The notes under the pieces: model-generated
What the model was told of the DNA's origin: nothing
The model's input: the letters and a program-made list of their open reading frames with translations, nothing else
Database searches by the model: none
NCBI GenBank assembly: GCA_018335755.1
Contig: JAGXRK010000053.1
Location: 62,001 to 126,000, forward strand
Length of the DNA stretch: 64,000 nucleotides
Source of the DNA: Ignavibacterium sp.
GTDB lineage: Bacteria; Bacteroidota; Ignavibacteria; Ignavibacteriales; Ignavibacteriaceae
Reading direction: 5' to 3'
Part shown: piece by piece, positions 19,636 through 30,345 of the stretch
Numbering within the stretch: position 1 is the first letter of the stretch
How the letters are laid out: each line of letters starts with the position of its first letter
Made by a program: the position numbers and the translations under genes

Positions 19636-20810
19636 TGAATATAAAAAATTATTTATTCTATAAAAGTGAATTGAAAAATAAAAGTGATGAAATATATTTT
19701 CATTCAATTAATCATTCATTCATATATTCATTAACAGAAAAATCAGCAAAGCCTTTTGTTTTAGGAGTTTTATTTTTATTAACTATTTTAGTTAATACTG
19801 GCTGCGTTGATAAATTTGATATTCCTGTAACAGCCGGAGAAGGGAATATAGCAGGTGATACTGTTTATGTACAGTTGAACCCGCCCTGGGAGGGCTTCAA
19901 CAATCCTAATGCAATTTTTATAGGGAATGAGCCATTTATTTATGTCGCTGATACCAATAATGACCGTATTGTAATGATGAATCTTGCGGGAGCTATTCTC
20001 GGAACACGTGAAATTAAAAGACCGGTAGCAATTTCACAGGATTATCAGCTTAATCTTATTGTCTGCTCTGAGTTTGATACTTTAGGCGTTACTTATGGTG
20101 CAGTATTTAAATTTGATTTATTTGCAGCCGGGCACGATTTAGCTAATGCCCCTTTATCCAGAGTATTACCACGTCCGGGTGTATCAGCAGATTTGAAACC
20201 GAATGTCAGATTTACCGGGGTCTGTACTTTTTATGATAACTCATTTTATGTTGCGCGTTCCGGTCCAAGTAATTCAAGTATTTTCGATCCTGATAATTCT
20301 ATACTGATTTTTGAAAAGAAAACTTTATCCGATGGAACTAAAGTAGATACACTTTTAGGCCGCTTGCCATCATTAGCACCTCTTGGAACAGGAACAATGA
20401 CTACAAATGGCATAAGTTCATTAACATCTTTTAAAAGATTGAATAATGATTTTATAATAACATTGACTGGTAATACCAGCTTTAAAAGTCAGTGGCTGTT
20501 TTACAACTTTTCATCCGAAACTCCAGGATACGAAAACAGGTTAAGGCCGGGCACAAGTACTTTGATGCTGCCCAATAAATTTGTTAATCCGGAGGGTGCA
20601 GCAATTGATAATTCCGGCAACATATATATAGCTGATTCAGGTGTTGATAGTGTATATAAGTTTAATTCATTTGGTGATGAACTTCAATCATTTGGCGGCG
20701 CTTCACAATTTAATCAGCCTGCAGATGTAGCATTTTTTGACAGAACACTTTACGTAATCGATAGGGGAAATAACAGAATATTACGATTCATTTTATCAAC
20801 GGATTTATAA
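19632..20810 (+). CDS. NHL-repeat beta-propeller lipoprotein
   Basis: The 392-residue protein carries a lipobox (TILVNTGC, cysteine C58) after an unusually long, polar N-region of about 40 residues. No alternative ATG lies nearer the signal, and the ATG overlaps the preceding stop, so the upstream start is kept. The mature part holds NHL-like repeats such as FIYVADTNNDRIVMMN, NIYIADSGVDSVYKFN and TLYVIDRGNNRILRF, which build a propeller used for protein or ligand binding. It is probably anchored to the outer membrane. It overlaps the next gene by one base (TAATG). Confidence 0.75.
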   Translation: MMNIKNYLFYKSELKNKSDEIYFHSINHSFIYSLTEKSAKPFVLGVLFLLTILVNTGCVDKFDIPVTAGEGNIAGDTVYVQLNPPWEGFNNPNAIFIGNEPFIYVADTNNDRIVMMNLAGAILGTREIKRPVAISQDYQLNLIVCSEFDTLGVTYGAVFKFDLFAAGHDLANAPLSRVLPRPGVSADLKPNVRFTGVCTFYDNSFYVARSGPSNSSIFDPDNSILIFEKKTLSDGTKVDTLLGRLPSLAPLGTGTMTTNGISSLTSFKRLNNDFIITLTGNTSFKSQWLFYNFSSETPGYENRLRPGTSTLMLPNKFVNPEGAAIDNSGNIYIADSGVDSVYKFNSFGDELQSFGGASQFNQPADVAFFDRTLYVIDRGNNRILRFILSTDL

Positions 20811-23800
20811 TGAAAATATTAAAAGTTTTTTCTTTTTTTCTTGCCTTTTCTATTTCAATAATTTCACAACCTGTTATAATTAATGAAATTTATAATTCCA
20901 GCGGAAACGATGAATGGATTGAGTTACTTGTTGTTCAGGATAGTCTTGATCTTCGAAACTGGGATATAAGAGATTTTACATCAAGCGGAAATGCACAACA
21001 GCCATTAGTATTTTCCAATCATTCATTATGGAGTAACCTAAGAAAAGGAACTTTGATTATAGTGGCCAGACCTGAGAATACTTTTTCAGAAAATCTGGAC
21101 CCCAGCGATTATCTATTAATAGTTAAATCAAATAATGCTCTTTATTTTTCTGGAACCGTCTTCCTGATTGCGGGCGGTTCTGAAGCAATTCAAATTAGAA
21201 ATAATTCTCAATCTCATATTTTTGGAGTTTCCTGGGGTTCGGCGAATACCAATAGTATTCCAAGTCCTAAAGTACATTTTACAGGAAGTTCATCTAGTAA
21301 TACTTCTGTTTTCTATAATGGCAATAGTATTGCAGATTTATTAAATGTTGGAAACTGGACGATGAACGGCACTTCATCAATGGGAGTTGGCAACACAACT
21401 ACAAACATTAATTGGATACTTTCAATGAGACAAAGACCGGAGGGTTCTGGCATTATTAGTATGTCTCCTCAAACAGTCTCTGGTGATTCAATTATAAATT
21501 TAACGTTTAATTACAAACGAGAACCTCAATACAATATTAATACACTGAAAATAATATTTCCTGAAGGTGTTAGCTGGTCACAAAATGCAGCACAGGTTTC
21601 CATAACCAATTTTTCTGCTACAACACAAGTCTCTGCAGATACAATATTATTTACAAATGTAAATTTTTCAAATGATTCTGTATTAGTCGAAATCTCAGAT
21701 GTTCTCACTCCTTTCTTTACAGGAAGATATAGATTCAGATTTCAGTCGGGTGTTGACTTGCTGGTTGATGATGTCAGTCCGCCTCCCGTTTTAACAGTGT
21801 ATGGAGCGCCCATTCCTATTGCTGAAGCAAAAGCAAATGATGCAAATGGCATAGCATTGCTATCCGGTGAATTAGTTAGTATTCGAGGAATTGTAACTGT
21901 GGATAATCAATTCGGCAGTCCTAGTTATGTACAGGATAATAGCGGGGGAATTTCAATATTCAACCCGTCTTTTTCAACTTCAGTCCAGATTGGAGATGAA
22001 TTATTAGTATCAGGTACAGTAACTCAGTTTAACGGATTGAATCAGTTGGAATCTCCAATTCTTCATTCTATAATAAGTACAGGCAATACTGTTGAACCAT
22101 TAATTGTTACTCCGTTTCAACTCAACAATGACGGAGCCGGTGGAGTTGAAAATTATGAGGGTAGGTTAGTTCGTGTGAATGCAGTTTTAGTAACTGAATT
22201 GAATGGCACTGCAGTAACAAATTGGGCTTACAAAAATTATTTACTTACTGGTTCTAATCCATCGGATACTGTCCAGATAAGAATTGATAACGACACTGAT
22301 ATAATCAATGCTGTTGCACCTGCCGGTCGATTTGATGTTGTTGGAGTGCTCAGTCAATTCAAGCCCGCTTTACCTTTTATAGGTGGCTACCAGGTTATGC
22401 CAAGAATGCTTACAGATGTTATTTCAACAGGACCAATAATAGAAAAATTTCCCGAAGAAGTTGAACTTACTGCCGATGCAATCACTCTGGAATGGCATAC
22501 GATCAGTCCGGGAACATCAAGAATAAGATATGGAACGACAACAAATTACGAGCTCGGAGTTATTGAACCCGATAGTGAGTTAAGAAATATCCATAATGTA
22601 ACTGTCAGCGGATTGAATACAGCAACTATTTACAACTTACAAGCTTTCTCAGTTGCCGGTTCTGATACAAGTTTTTCAGGTAATATAATTTCAAGTACTA
22701 CATCAGCATTCCCAACAACTGGTGAAATAAGAGTGCATTTCAGTAAAACAGTAAATACAAGTGTTTCATCTGGTGTAACTGCTAACAGCAATGTAAACTT
22801 TATGAATGTTATTATTCAAAGAATTAATAACGCTAATCATTCCATAGATGCGGCTCTTTACAGCTTAAGCGGAACAGTTGGAGCAAATATTGCATCTGCA
22901 TTGGTAAATGCTAAAAACCGTGGTGTTAAAGTTCGGGTAATAGGTGAATATGATACAAGAACTACTGCACCCTGGTCAACCTTAATTAATAACAGTATAC
23001 CTTACATAAATGATGCTTTTGGGAACAATGATGGCAGCGGTTTACATCATAATAAATTTTTCATCTTTGATAATAGAGGAGGAGCTCCTGATAGTATATG
23101 GTTAGTTACAGGTTCCTGGAATCCAACTGATCCGGGAACAAATGATGACAGGCAGAACATAATTGAAATTCAGGATGTTGCTTTGGCCGGTGCTTATACG
23201 GCAGAGTTTCAGGAAATGTGGGGAAGTGACACTGAGATTCCAAATGCACAGAATTCACGTTTCGGATCTAGAAAACAAAACAATACTCCACATAATTTTG
23301 TAGTTGGAGGTAATAAAATTCAATCTTATTTCAGCCCCAGTGATCAGACAACTTTGCAGATCGGTAAAACTTTGAGTAAGGCAGAAAAATCTATCAACGG
23401 TTCAATAATGACTTTTACAAGAAGAGATTTGGCTGACACAGTAATAGCGGTAAAAAACAGAGGAAGAAAAGCACGCCTGGTTCTCAGCAATAATACTGAT
23501 ACCGGCACACAATATTTTTATCTCGAATCTAATGGAGTTGATATTCGCCTAAAGAATTTTTCTCCCGGATTATTGCATCATAAGTATGCAATAGTTGATG
23601 CGGAACCACTTGGTTTTACACCTTATGTAATTACTGGTTCTCATAACTGGTCTTCAGCAGCAGAGAATAGTAACGATGAAAATACCCTTATTATTCAGGA
23701 TGATCAGGTAGCAAATTTCTTTTTGCAGGAATTCGCAGCCAGGTATTATGAGGCAGGCGGATCAGATTCAATCAGTATAATTACAAGTGTTTATGATGAA

Positions 23801-24076
23801 TTTGAAGTTCCGACAAATTTTTCATTATTACAGAATTATCCAAATCCATTTAATCCTGTTACATCTATACGTTTTCAGGTTCCATATTCCCAAAAAGCAG
23901 AACTCAAAGTATATGATGTGCTGGGAAGGGAAGTAAAAGAACTTTTCAATGATATTGCCCCTGCGGGTATAATCACTATAGAGTTTAATGCAAGTGATCT
24001 TGCAAGCGGAATTTATATATATCGCTTGAAAACAGAGAATTTTGTTGATTCTAAAAAACTTATTCTTTTAAAGTAA
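20810..24076 (+). CDS. T9SS-sorted surface protein with lamin-tail, OB-like and two phospholipase-D (HKD) domains
   Basis: The 1088-residue protein has a signal peptide (1-20), then a lamin-tail-like domain starting VIINEIYNSSGNDEWIELL. An OB-like module (SIRGIVTVDNQFG, about 345-440) and a fibronectin/purple-acid-phosphatase-N-like section (about 545-630) follow. Two intact HKD motifs come next: HHNKFFIFD with GSWNPTDP (about 745) and HHKYAIVD with GSHNWSS (about 920). They should pair into one PLD-type phosphodiesterase active site. A T9SS tail (NYPNPFNPVTSI) ends it. Lamin-tail and OB modules often accompany secreted nucleases, so an extracellular nuclease is the leading inference; a phospholipase is the alternative. 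Confidence 0.85.
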   Translation: MKILKVFSFFLAFSISIISQPVIINEIYNSSGNDEWIELLVVQDSLDLRNWDIRDFTSSGNAQQPLVFSNHSLWSNLRKGTLIIVARPENTFSENLDPSDYLLIVKSNNALYFSGTVFLIAGGSEAIQIRNNSQSHIFGVSWGSANTNSIPSPKVHFTGSSSSNTSVFYNGNSIADLLNVGNWTMNGTSSMGVGNTTTNINWILSMRQRPEGSGIISMSPQTVSGDSIINLTFNYKREPQYNINTLKIIFPEGVSWSQNAAQVSITNFSATTQVSADTILFTNVNFSNDSVLVEISDVLTPFFTGRYRFRFQSGVDLLVDDVSPPPVLTVYGAPIPIAEAKANDANGIALLSGELVSIRGIVTVDNQFGSPSYVQDNSGGISIFNPSFSTSVQIGDELLVSGTVTQFNGLNQLESPILHSIISTGNTVEPLIVTPFQLNNDGAGGVENYEGRLVRVNAVLVTELNGTAVTNWAYKNYLLTGSNPSDTVQIRIDNDTDIINAVAPAGRFDVVGVLSQFKPALPFIGGYQVMPRMLTDVISTGPIIEKFPEEVELTADAITLEWHTISPGTSRIRYGTTTNYELGVIEPDSELRNIHNVTVSGLNTATIYNLQAFSVAGSDTSFSGNIISSTTSAFPTTGEIRVHFSKTVNTSVSSGVTANSNVNFMNVIIQRINNANHSIDAALYSLSGTVGANIASALVNAKNRGVKVRVIGEYDTRTTAPWSTLINNSIPYINDAFGNNDGSGLHHNKFFIFDNRGGAPDSIWLVTGSWNPTDPGTNDDRQNIIEIQDVALAGAYTAEFQEMWGSDTEIPNAQNSRFGSRKQNNTPHNFVVGGNKIQSYFSPSDQTTLQIGKTLSKAEKSINGSIMTFTRRDLADTVIAVKNRGRKARLVLSNNTDTGTQYFYLESNGVDIRLKNFSPGLLHHKYAIVDAEPLGFTPYVITGSHNWSSAAENSNDENTLIIQDDQVANFFLQEFAARYYEAGGSDSISIITSVYDEFEVPTNFSLLQNYPNPFNPVTSIRFQVPYSQKAELKVYDVLGREVKELFNDIAPAGIITIEFNASDLASGIYIYRLKTENFVDSKKLILLK

Positions 24077-24100
24077 GATGGAAGTATGTTTAGCTAAATA

Positions 24101-25572
<1,472 letters not shown>

Positions 25573-25573
<1 letters not shown>

Positions 25574-25989
25574 TGTCCGCACTTTTTCTTGAAATTGTTA
25601 CTCCAGCTAAATCTGCTTTTAAAGGAGAAATAAACTCAATTACAGTTCCCGGAACTAAAGGTAGTTTTCAGATATTATTAAACCACGCACCTATTGTAAG
25701 CTCACTTGAAGTAGGACATATAAAAGTTGAACTTGCTGATAACTCTGTACACCATTACGCTACCGGCGGCGGTACAATAGAAGTAAATAATAACAAAATT
25801 TTATTATTGGCTGATTCTATTGAACTTGTAAAAGATATAGATGTCGAGAGAGCACTTAGCTCTAAAGAACGGGCAGAAGAAAGACTTGCAAGACGCAATT
25901 CCGACAAAGATATTGATGTGCAGAGAGCAGAACTTGCCTTAGCCCGTGCTATGAACAGATTAAAACTTAAAGAAAAAATAAACAAATAG
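25573..25989 (+). CDS. atpC: F1Fo ATP synthase subunit epsilon
   Basis: The 138-residue protein shows the epsilon N-terminal beta-sandwich (TPAKSAFKGEINSITVPGTKG, then LLNHAPIVSSLEVG) and a helical C-terminal part (about 85-138, rich in Glu, Arg and Ala) that can inhibit rotation. It starts in a TAATG overlap with atpD and is followed by a strong intrinsic terminator, closing a two-gene operon. Confidence 0.95.
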
Positions 25990-26011
25990 AATAGTTTAAA
26001 TTCATTTATAG

Positions 26012-26045
26012 AAGGATAGTTGAAAAAATCGGCTATCCTTTTTTT
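26012..26045 (+). terminator. Intrinsic terminator of atpDC
   Basis: AAGGATAG (26012-26019) pairs with CTATCCTT (26033-26040), and a T-run follows. It starts about 22 bases after the atpC stop. The rest of the gap to 26404 is AT-rich; it holds only a weak TTAGCT/AGCTAA hairpin (26282-26301) and no recognisable gene. Confidence 0.85.
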
Positions 26046-26404
26046 ATTTATAACCTTGCAAGGTGTACACCATTTCAGTTTGTTTAATAAAAGAACCAAT
26101 AACTGAATTGTTGTTTTTATTTCCTCACTCACAGGAATTATTATTTATTAGAATATTCATCCTAAAAATATTTCTCCCTTGCTGAGCCTGCAAAATATTT
26201 TTAATAAAATTCTGATTGTGATTTCCGGGAATTAATAATTTTTATATATAATAGAAGTATACAATCGAATTAAGAAGTTGATTAGCTTCTGGGGGAGCTA
26301 ATTTATTTCTTATTATTTAGTAGAAGCTTACATATATCACAATACTGTTATTCACTAAAAATTTCGACTAAAAACCCATTTATTTCAGCACCCGTATTAT
26401 ATGA

Positions 26405-28447
26405 CTAATTCAAATATTCAATACTTTCTTCTAATATTTTTAAGTATTCCTCTGTATTAGTAAGTGGAGGATTAAGAATACCCTGCATAACCAGTGAATC
26501 TCTCAAATGCTGAGCATTATCAGCACAATCAACCCAAAGAAAATTTAAATCCGTATTAAAACCATAAAAAAATAATATCGGTTTGTCTATACCCTCCTGT
26601 GTTTGGGCTACGATTTCCTTTGAGTTAGAAGCGTAATAAAGCCCGTTAAAGGGAACTATATTAGAACGGTGAAAAAGTTTACCATAATCACTAATAGGTA
26701 ATACTATGTATCCGTTTAATTCTGCTTTTGGTATATTATTAAATATATAACGTTCAGGCGCTGGTGTTTGTCCAAATATTTTATCTAAATCAACTGAAAA
26801 TAAAACCGCTCTTTCAAAACCATTGTTTAAGCCTGCAACTATCATTTCTTTATTATCATCTTCATTAAAGTCACCTATCATTGCATTGGTTATTCCACCG
26901 GCATTCCACAGCGTTGCTGAACTGTCATAACGTTTGCCCGATACTAATTCGACCTTAAAAATGGCATTGGCAAAATTCGGGATATTCCGGGCTATCAGAA
27001 ATAGTACTTTTGTATCGTTTAAAGTCACAGTGTCAATAATTGAAATTTGATAGTTATTTGTCCACCTTCTGAAGGTTGAAACTGTATCGCGAAAATAATA
27101 TTCCCAGATAAGATTTTTATCCTTGTCAAAACAAACGACTCTGCCGGCATCATAACTTTTAATGTCCAGTTCTTCCTCTCCAAGAATAACTTCGTTAATG
27201 CCATCTCCATTAATATCTAAAATTATTCTACTGTATCTGCTTCTATCATCAGTTCCGCTTTTAGGATCGAAGTTTAAACTGGTGCTCCAAAGTACCCTTC
27301 CATTCTTATTTTGAATATTTAACAGTTTACCGTCTTGTTCAAACATCATTGGGTTATCATCGAAATCTGTTGCGAATAGAAAAAGGAGAATAATTGAAAA
27401 TATTGATGCAATCAGAATACTCTGCCATTTATTTAAAATATATTTGATCGTCCGCTCAAACAAATTATATTTTTTTATTTCGACGATGTTTCTTCGGCTT
27501 AAAAGGTCCTCAAGATCTTTAATACCAATAATCTTTAAATTTCTTTTAGGATATTTTATACTTAATGAATTTAACTTTTCTTCAGCAAATACTTCGTCGA
27601 CCTTTGGAATACAAAATAATTTAGCATCTGAATAAAAAACTGTTTCAACTTTTTTCCCAATAAACTCATAACCAATAGAAATGATATTATTATTCCTATC
27701 TATACCACCGCTTAGTGCAACAATGCCATTGGTCTTAATTAAAACAGGAGCATTATAGTGTTTCAATATCTCTTCTATAAAAGCAAATGTTAGTGCAGAA
27801 CCAAGTGAACTTCCTTTATAAATACCAAGACGATTTTCAAATATTAATCTTACCGTGTGTGATGGCTTGATTTTGCTTATATATTTCCTACAGTAACTTA
27901 TTGCAATATCCCAGCAAAAATGTATTTGCTCCTGAATATTATAATCAATATCGGATGAATATGGTTCAACGATAAATTGATTCTCACCATTACTAATTTG
28001 AATTTTTATTATCTCAAGAAAGCCCGTTACACTTTCTTCTGAAATCTTTTCAATTACCGGAAAGTATATAATTTCATCTTGAAATTCCTGAGCAGGATTA
28101 TTCAACCAGGATATTAATTGTTCATATTTCTTTTTTAGATATATGAAGGATTCATCAAGCTGCGTATGATATTGGCTTGTGAATTTTAAGCATCTGATTT
28201 TATGCACCTGATCTAATAAAGAAGATAAAACAGATGGATCCAGACCTCTGATTTTAACGGATTTAATCAGATAGATATATTCAGGAAGTAATTCAATGAG
28301 GTATGCTTCTAATAAATTAGGATTGGATAATGAAAAAAACGAATCTATATATTCAATTATCTTGAGTTGTTTTATTCGGTTTGACGAAGGTTCACTGAGT
28401 GATTCCAGCAGACTGGAATATTTTTTTTCTAAAACAGTAAAATCCAT
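26405..28447 (-). CDS. Membrane protein with Lon-protease-like (S16) domain and extracytoplasmic FG-GAP domain
   Basis: Counting from the ATG at 28447 (an in-frame TTG lies 9 bases upstream), the first ~190 residues are helical and unrecognised. About 197-325 resembles the Lon proteolytic domain: GSSLGSALTFAF places S214 where Lon has its catalytic serine (GPSAG). A TNGIVALSGGI strand, an ISIG turn, lysines K265/K266 near the expected catalytic lysine, and a final LKIIGIKDLEDLLS segment also match. One membrane helix (342-359) follows, then a long region with FG-GAP-like calcium loops (LDINGDGINEVILG, IGDFNEDDNKEMIVAG). The lysine register is offset, so activity is uncertain. I know no named protein with this layout. 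Confidence 0.6.
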   Translation of the reverse strand: MDFTVLEKKYSSLLESLSEPSSNRIKQLKIIEYIDSFFSLSNPNLLEAYLIELLPEYIYLIKSVKIRGLDPSVLSSLLDQVHKIRCLKFTSQYHTQLDESFIYLKKKYEQLISWLNNPAQEFQDEIIYFPVIEKISEESVTGFLEIIKIQISNGENQFIVEPYSSDIDYNIQEQIHFCWDIAISYCRKYISKIKPSHTVRLIFENRLGIYKGSSLGSALTFAFIEEILKHYNAPVLIKTNGIVALSGGIDRNNNIISIGYEFIGKKVETVFYSDAKLFCIPKVDEVFAEEKLNSLSIKYPKRNLKIIGIKDLEDLLSRRNIVEIKKYNLFERTIKYILNKWQSILIASIFSIILLFLFATDFDDNPMMFEQDGKLLNIQNKNGRVLWSTSLNFDPKSGTDDRSRYSRIILDINGDGINEVILGEEELDIKSYDAGRVVCFDKDKNLIWEYYFRDTVSTFRRWTNNYQISIIDTVTLNDTKVLFLIARNIPNFANAIFKVELVSGKRYDSSATLWNAGGITNAMIGDFNEDDNKEMIVAGLNNGFERAVLFSVDLDKIFGQTPAPERYIFNNIPKAELNGYIVLPISDYGKLFHRSNIVPFNGLYYASNSKEIVAQTQEGIDKPILFFYGFNTDLNFLWVDCADNAQHLRDSLVMQGILNPPLTNTEEYLKILEESIEYLN

Positions 28448-28578
28448 AAAACCCAAAAATGACTACACAATAGTAATAATTATGTCTTTCATTTGCTAAG
28501 GGTTTTTAAGGAATGTTAGCAGTTATACTACTTCTTTACGATTGAAGGAGCAAATTAGTCCTTCTCTGTTTTCCCGGG

Positions 28579-28604
28579 AAAAAATGTTTACGTGGATGTA
28601 AACA
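28579..28604 (-). terminator. Intrinsic terminator for the 29943-28692 gene pair
   Basis: Read on the minus strand, TGTTTAC and GTAAACA (28604-28598 and 28591-28585) form a 7-bp stem with a 6-nt loop, followed by a T-run. The upstream arm could instead pair with a later AAACAGAG (28571-28564 region), giving a mutually exclusive fold. It separates the pair from the Lon-like/FG-GAP gene downstream. Confidence 0.65.
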
Positions 28605-28691
28605 GAGGTAAGCAAAAGTAAGCATTTTTTTAAGTGAAGAATACTATTTGATAGAGCGATATTTATAAGATAATATGTTTAATGATATTAA

Positions 28692-29534
28692 CTATTTAAT
28701 TGCTTTCAATTGTGAGGGCTCCTCATATTGAAACCGTGCATATTTGCTTAGTCCTTGAATGTCTTGCTCACTAAATATCTCAATTAAGTTATCTGGATTG
28801 GATGTTGCTATACCTGCTGTTGCACCGAGAGTGATACAGCCAACTGTTGAAAGAATAGTTGGTACTATTGCATCACGACCCCAGCAAATATTACCATCAT
28901 TGTATGAGTCAAAAACGATACCTCCAACAACTACCCCTGTTAATATTCCTAAAATTATTCCCAGTCCAAAATTTGAATTTCCTTTAATGATTACTCTCTT
29001 TAATTCTGATTGATTTTCTTTCCAGACACAATCCGGCATAAATAGATTATTATAGCATTCAGATTTGTACAAAAGTAAAGAGTTTTTACGAACAAAAAGT
29101 AATTCACCATATGTTTCCTCACCATTGTTTCTGATAACCTTTATGATCTCACCTTTAGCAGAGTTATATTCTTTAGCTTTATTCTCCGAAAGACTTGAAA
29201 CAGTGATTCCTTGGTCTAGTGCATTTTTAGCTCGAATATGATAATCAAGTGATTTTAACTTTTTGTAGTTTTCAATTAAGGTATCTCTGTCCGCACCGCC
29301 TCTATGATAATTTACCTTTGCATCCAACACACTGTCTTGCTTCAGATAAAATACAGCCCAATTGAATCCATCTATTTCCTGGAAAAGCAGATAATTATCT
29401 CTTTCAGACTTAGTTAAAGTATCACCAATAATTGAATTAACAATATACGGTTGACTATAATCTTGTGATAATGTGACTGTACAAGGATAAAATAATAGCA
29501 GTAAAACAATATTTAAGCATTTATTTGTTTTCAT
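28692..29534 (-). CDS. Unknown exported protein with glycine-rich membrane segment
   Basis: I do not recognise this 280-residue protein. It has a signal peptide (about 1-23, ending TLSQ), a polar central region with a strand pair around EIIKVIRNNGEETYGELLFV, and a small-residue/glycine-rich hydrophobic stretch (GLGIILGILTGVVVGGIVF, about 191-210), with another near 225-243. Such glycine-zipper segments occur in membrane-associating envelope proteins. It follows a small lipoprotein gene by 19 bases and ends before an intrinsic terminator. Function unknown. Confidence 0.6.
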   Translation of the reverse strand: MKTNKCLNIVLLLLFYPCTVTLSQDYSQPYIVNSIIGDTLTKSERDNYLLFQEIDGFNWAVFYLKQDSVLDAKVNYHRGGADRDTLIENYKKLKSLDYHIRAKNALDQGITVSSLSENKAKEYNSAKGEIIKVIRNNGEETYGELLFVRKNSLLLYKSECYNNLFMPDCVWKENQSELKRVIIKGNSNFGLGIILGILTGVVVGGIVFDSYNDGNICWGRDAIVPTILSTVGCITLGATAGIATSNPDNLIEIFSEQDIQGLSKYARFQYEEPSQLKAIK

Positions 29535-29553
29535 TTCACATAACCTTTTTTAG

Positions 29554-29943
29554 CTATTTAGATTTACTAAAAGGAGCATTACTGGAAATAATAAAAGCAG
29601 TAAGACCTACTATGATACCGCCGAGCAGCAATGTACTGCCAATATCGAATTGTTCAATTGATGAGCGTTTGATAATAGAAACAAGAATACTGCCATTAAA
29701 CGGTTTTGACTCATTATCTTGCTTATTACCGAGTTCAATACCTTCGCCTTGCAGTGTATCAGAGATTATAATGTATTGATTCTCTTGAAATTCAATCTGC
29801 CTGCCATCAGTAGTTAAAACCAGAAGCCGCGGATATGAGTTTTTATAGGGGAGTGATTCTCCTGAGATTGATTGCATTGAATAACAGCCGAACAGTTGCA
29901 ACGGTAAGCAAGGTACAAGAAGAGCTGATGTATACTTTTTCAT
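29554..29943 (-). CDS. Small unknown lipoprotein
   Basis: This 129-residue protein has a lipoprotein signal with lipobox LQLFGC (cysteine near residue 20) and a GAGAGGA Shine-Dalgarno before its ATG. A short beta-strand region around VLTTDGRQIEFQENQYIIIS recalls the NNGEETYGELLFV segment of its partner, suggesting related modules. A hydrophobic glycine-rich helix (STLLLGGIIVGLTAFII) lies near the C-terminus. It is the first gene of a two-gene unit. No known family was recognised. Confidence 0.6.
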   Translation of the reverse strand: MKKYTSALLVPCLPLQLFGCYSMQSISGESLPYKNSYPRLLVLTTDGRQIEFQENQYIIISDTLQGEGIELGNKQDNESKPFNGSILVSIIKRSSIEQFDIGSTLLLGGIIVGLTAFIISSNAPFSKSK

Positions 29944-30081
29944 TATAATCCTCTCTTAAATATGCTGATTAAATGTAAGAAATAAATAGATACGAATTGT
30001 CACAAAAATGTAAAAGTATCAGTAAGTTTTTTTCTACTTACTGAGTGAATGTAGAGAAGAAAGGAACTTAATGGAGGAACA

Positions 30082-30105
30082 ATGAAGCCTGCTTTTGCCG
30101 GATAG
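30082..30105 (+). CDS. Possible 7-residue leader peptide or truncated gene start
   Basis: GGAGG at 30073-30077 is well spaced before ATG 30082, opening a short frame MKPAFAG that ends at TAG 30103-30105. The surrounding ATGGAGGAACAATG resembles the ATGGAGGCACATTATG in front of the propeller gene at 30346. It may be a leader peptide or the remnant of a lost gene copy. Evidence is limited to the ribosome-binding context. Confidence 0.25.
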   Translation: MKPAFAG

Positions 30106-30140
30106 CAGACAAATTACCACACTGTTTGTGATTACTCCTA

Positions 30141-30268
30141 CACATTTCTCAATACTTGACGAATACGTAACAAAGTTGACTTTGTTAAAAATTAATACTT
30201 TGTTTGTATTGGTAGTTGTATACATCATCGAGAGAGCAAGAGTTTCAGAGTTAGGTTGCTGAATGAAA
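30141..30268 (+). repeat. Structured repeat, copy A, upstream of the Ycf48-like gene
   Basis: The first 43 bases (cacatttctc... to gttgacttt) match copy B at 32480-32522 in about 40 of 43 positions, and similarity continues more loosely to gctgaatgaa. Inside it AACAAAG-TTGA-CTTTGTT forms a perfect 7-bp hairpin, nested in an outer stem (AATAC/GTATT and flanks). It lies about 205 bases before the ATG at 30346. The 29944-30345 gap otherwise holds only a possible leader peptide. Confidence 0.7.
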
Positions 30269-30345
30269 TTGCAGAGATAACACACCGGATTACTCTCCCG
30301 AAGCTGAATTATTAATAACAATTTTCCCTCTTATGGAGGCACATT

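Noticed and set aside
30034..30321. 95-residue minus-strand open frame in the intergenic gap
   Set aside because: It runs through the structured repeat, has no ribosome-binding site and reads like non-coding sequence.
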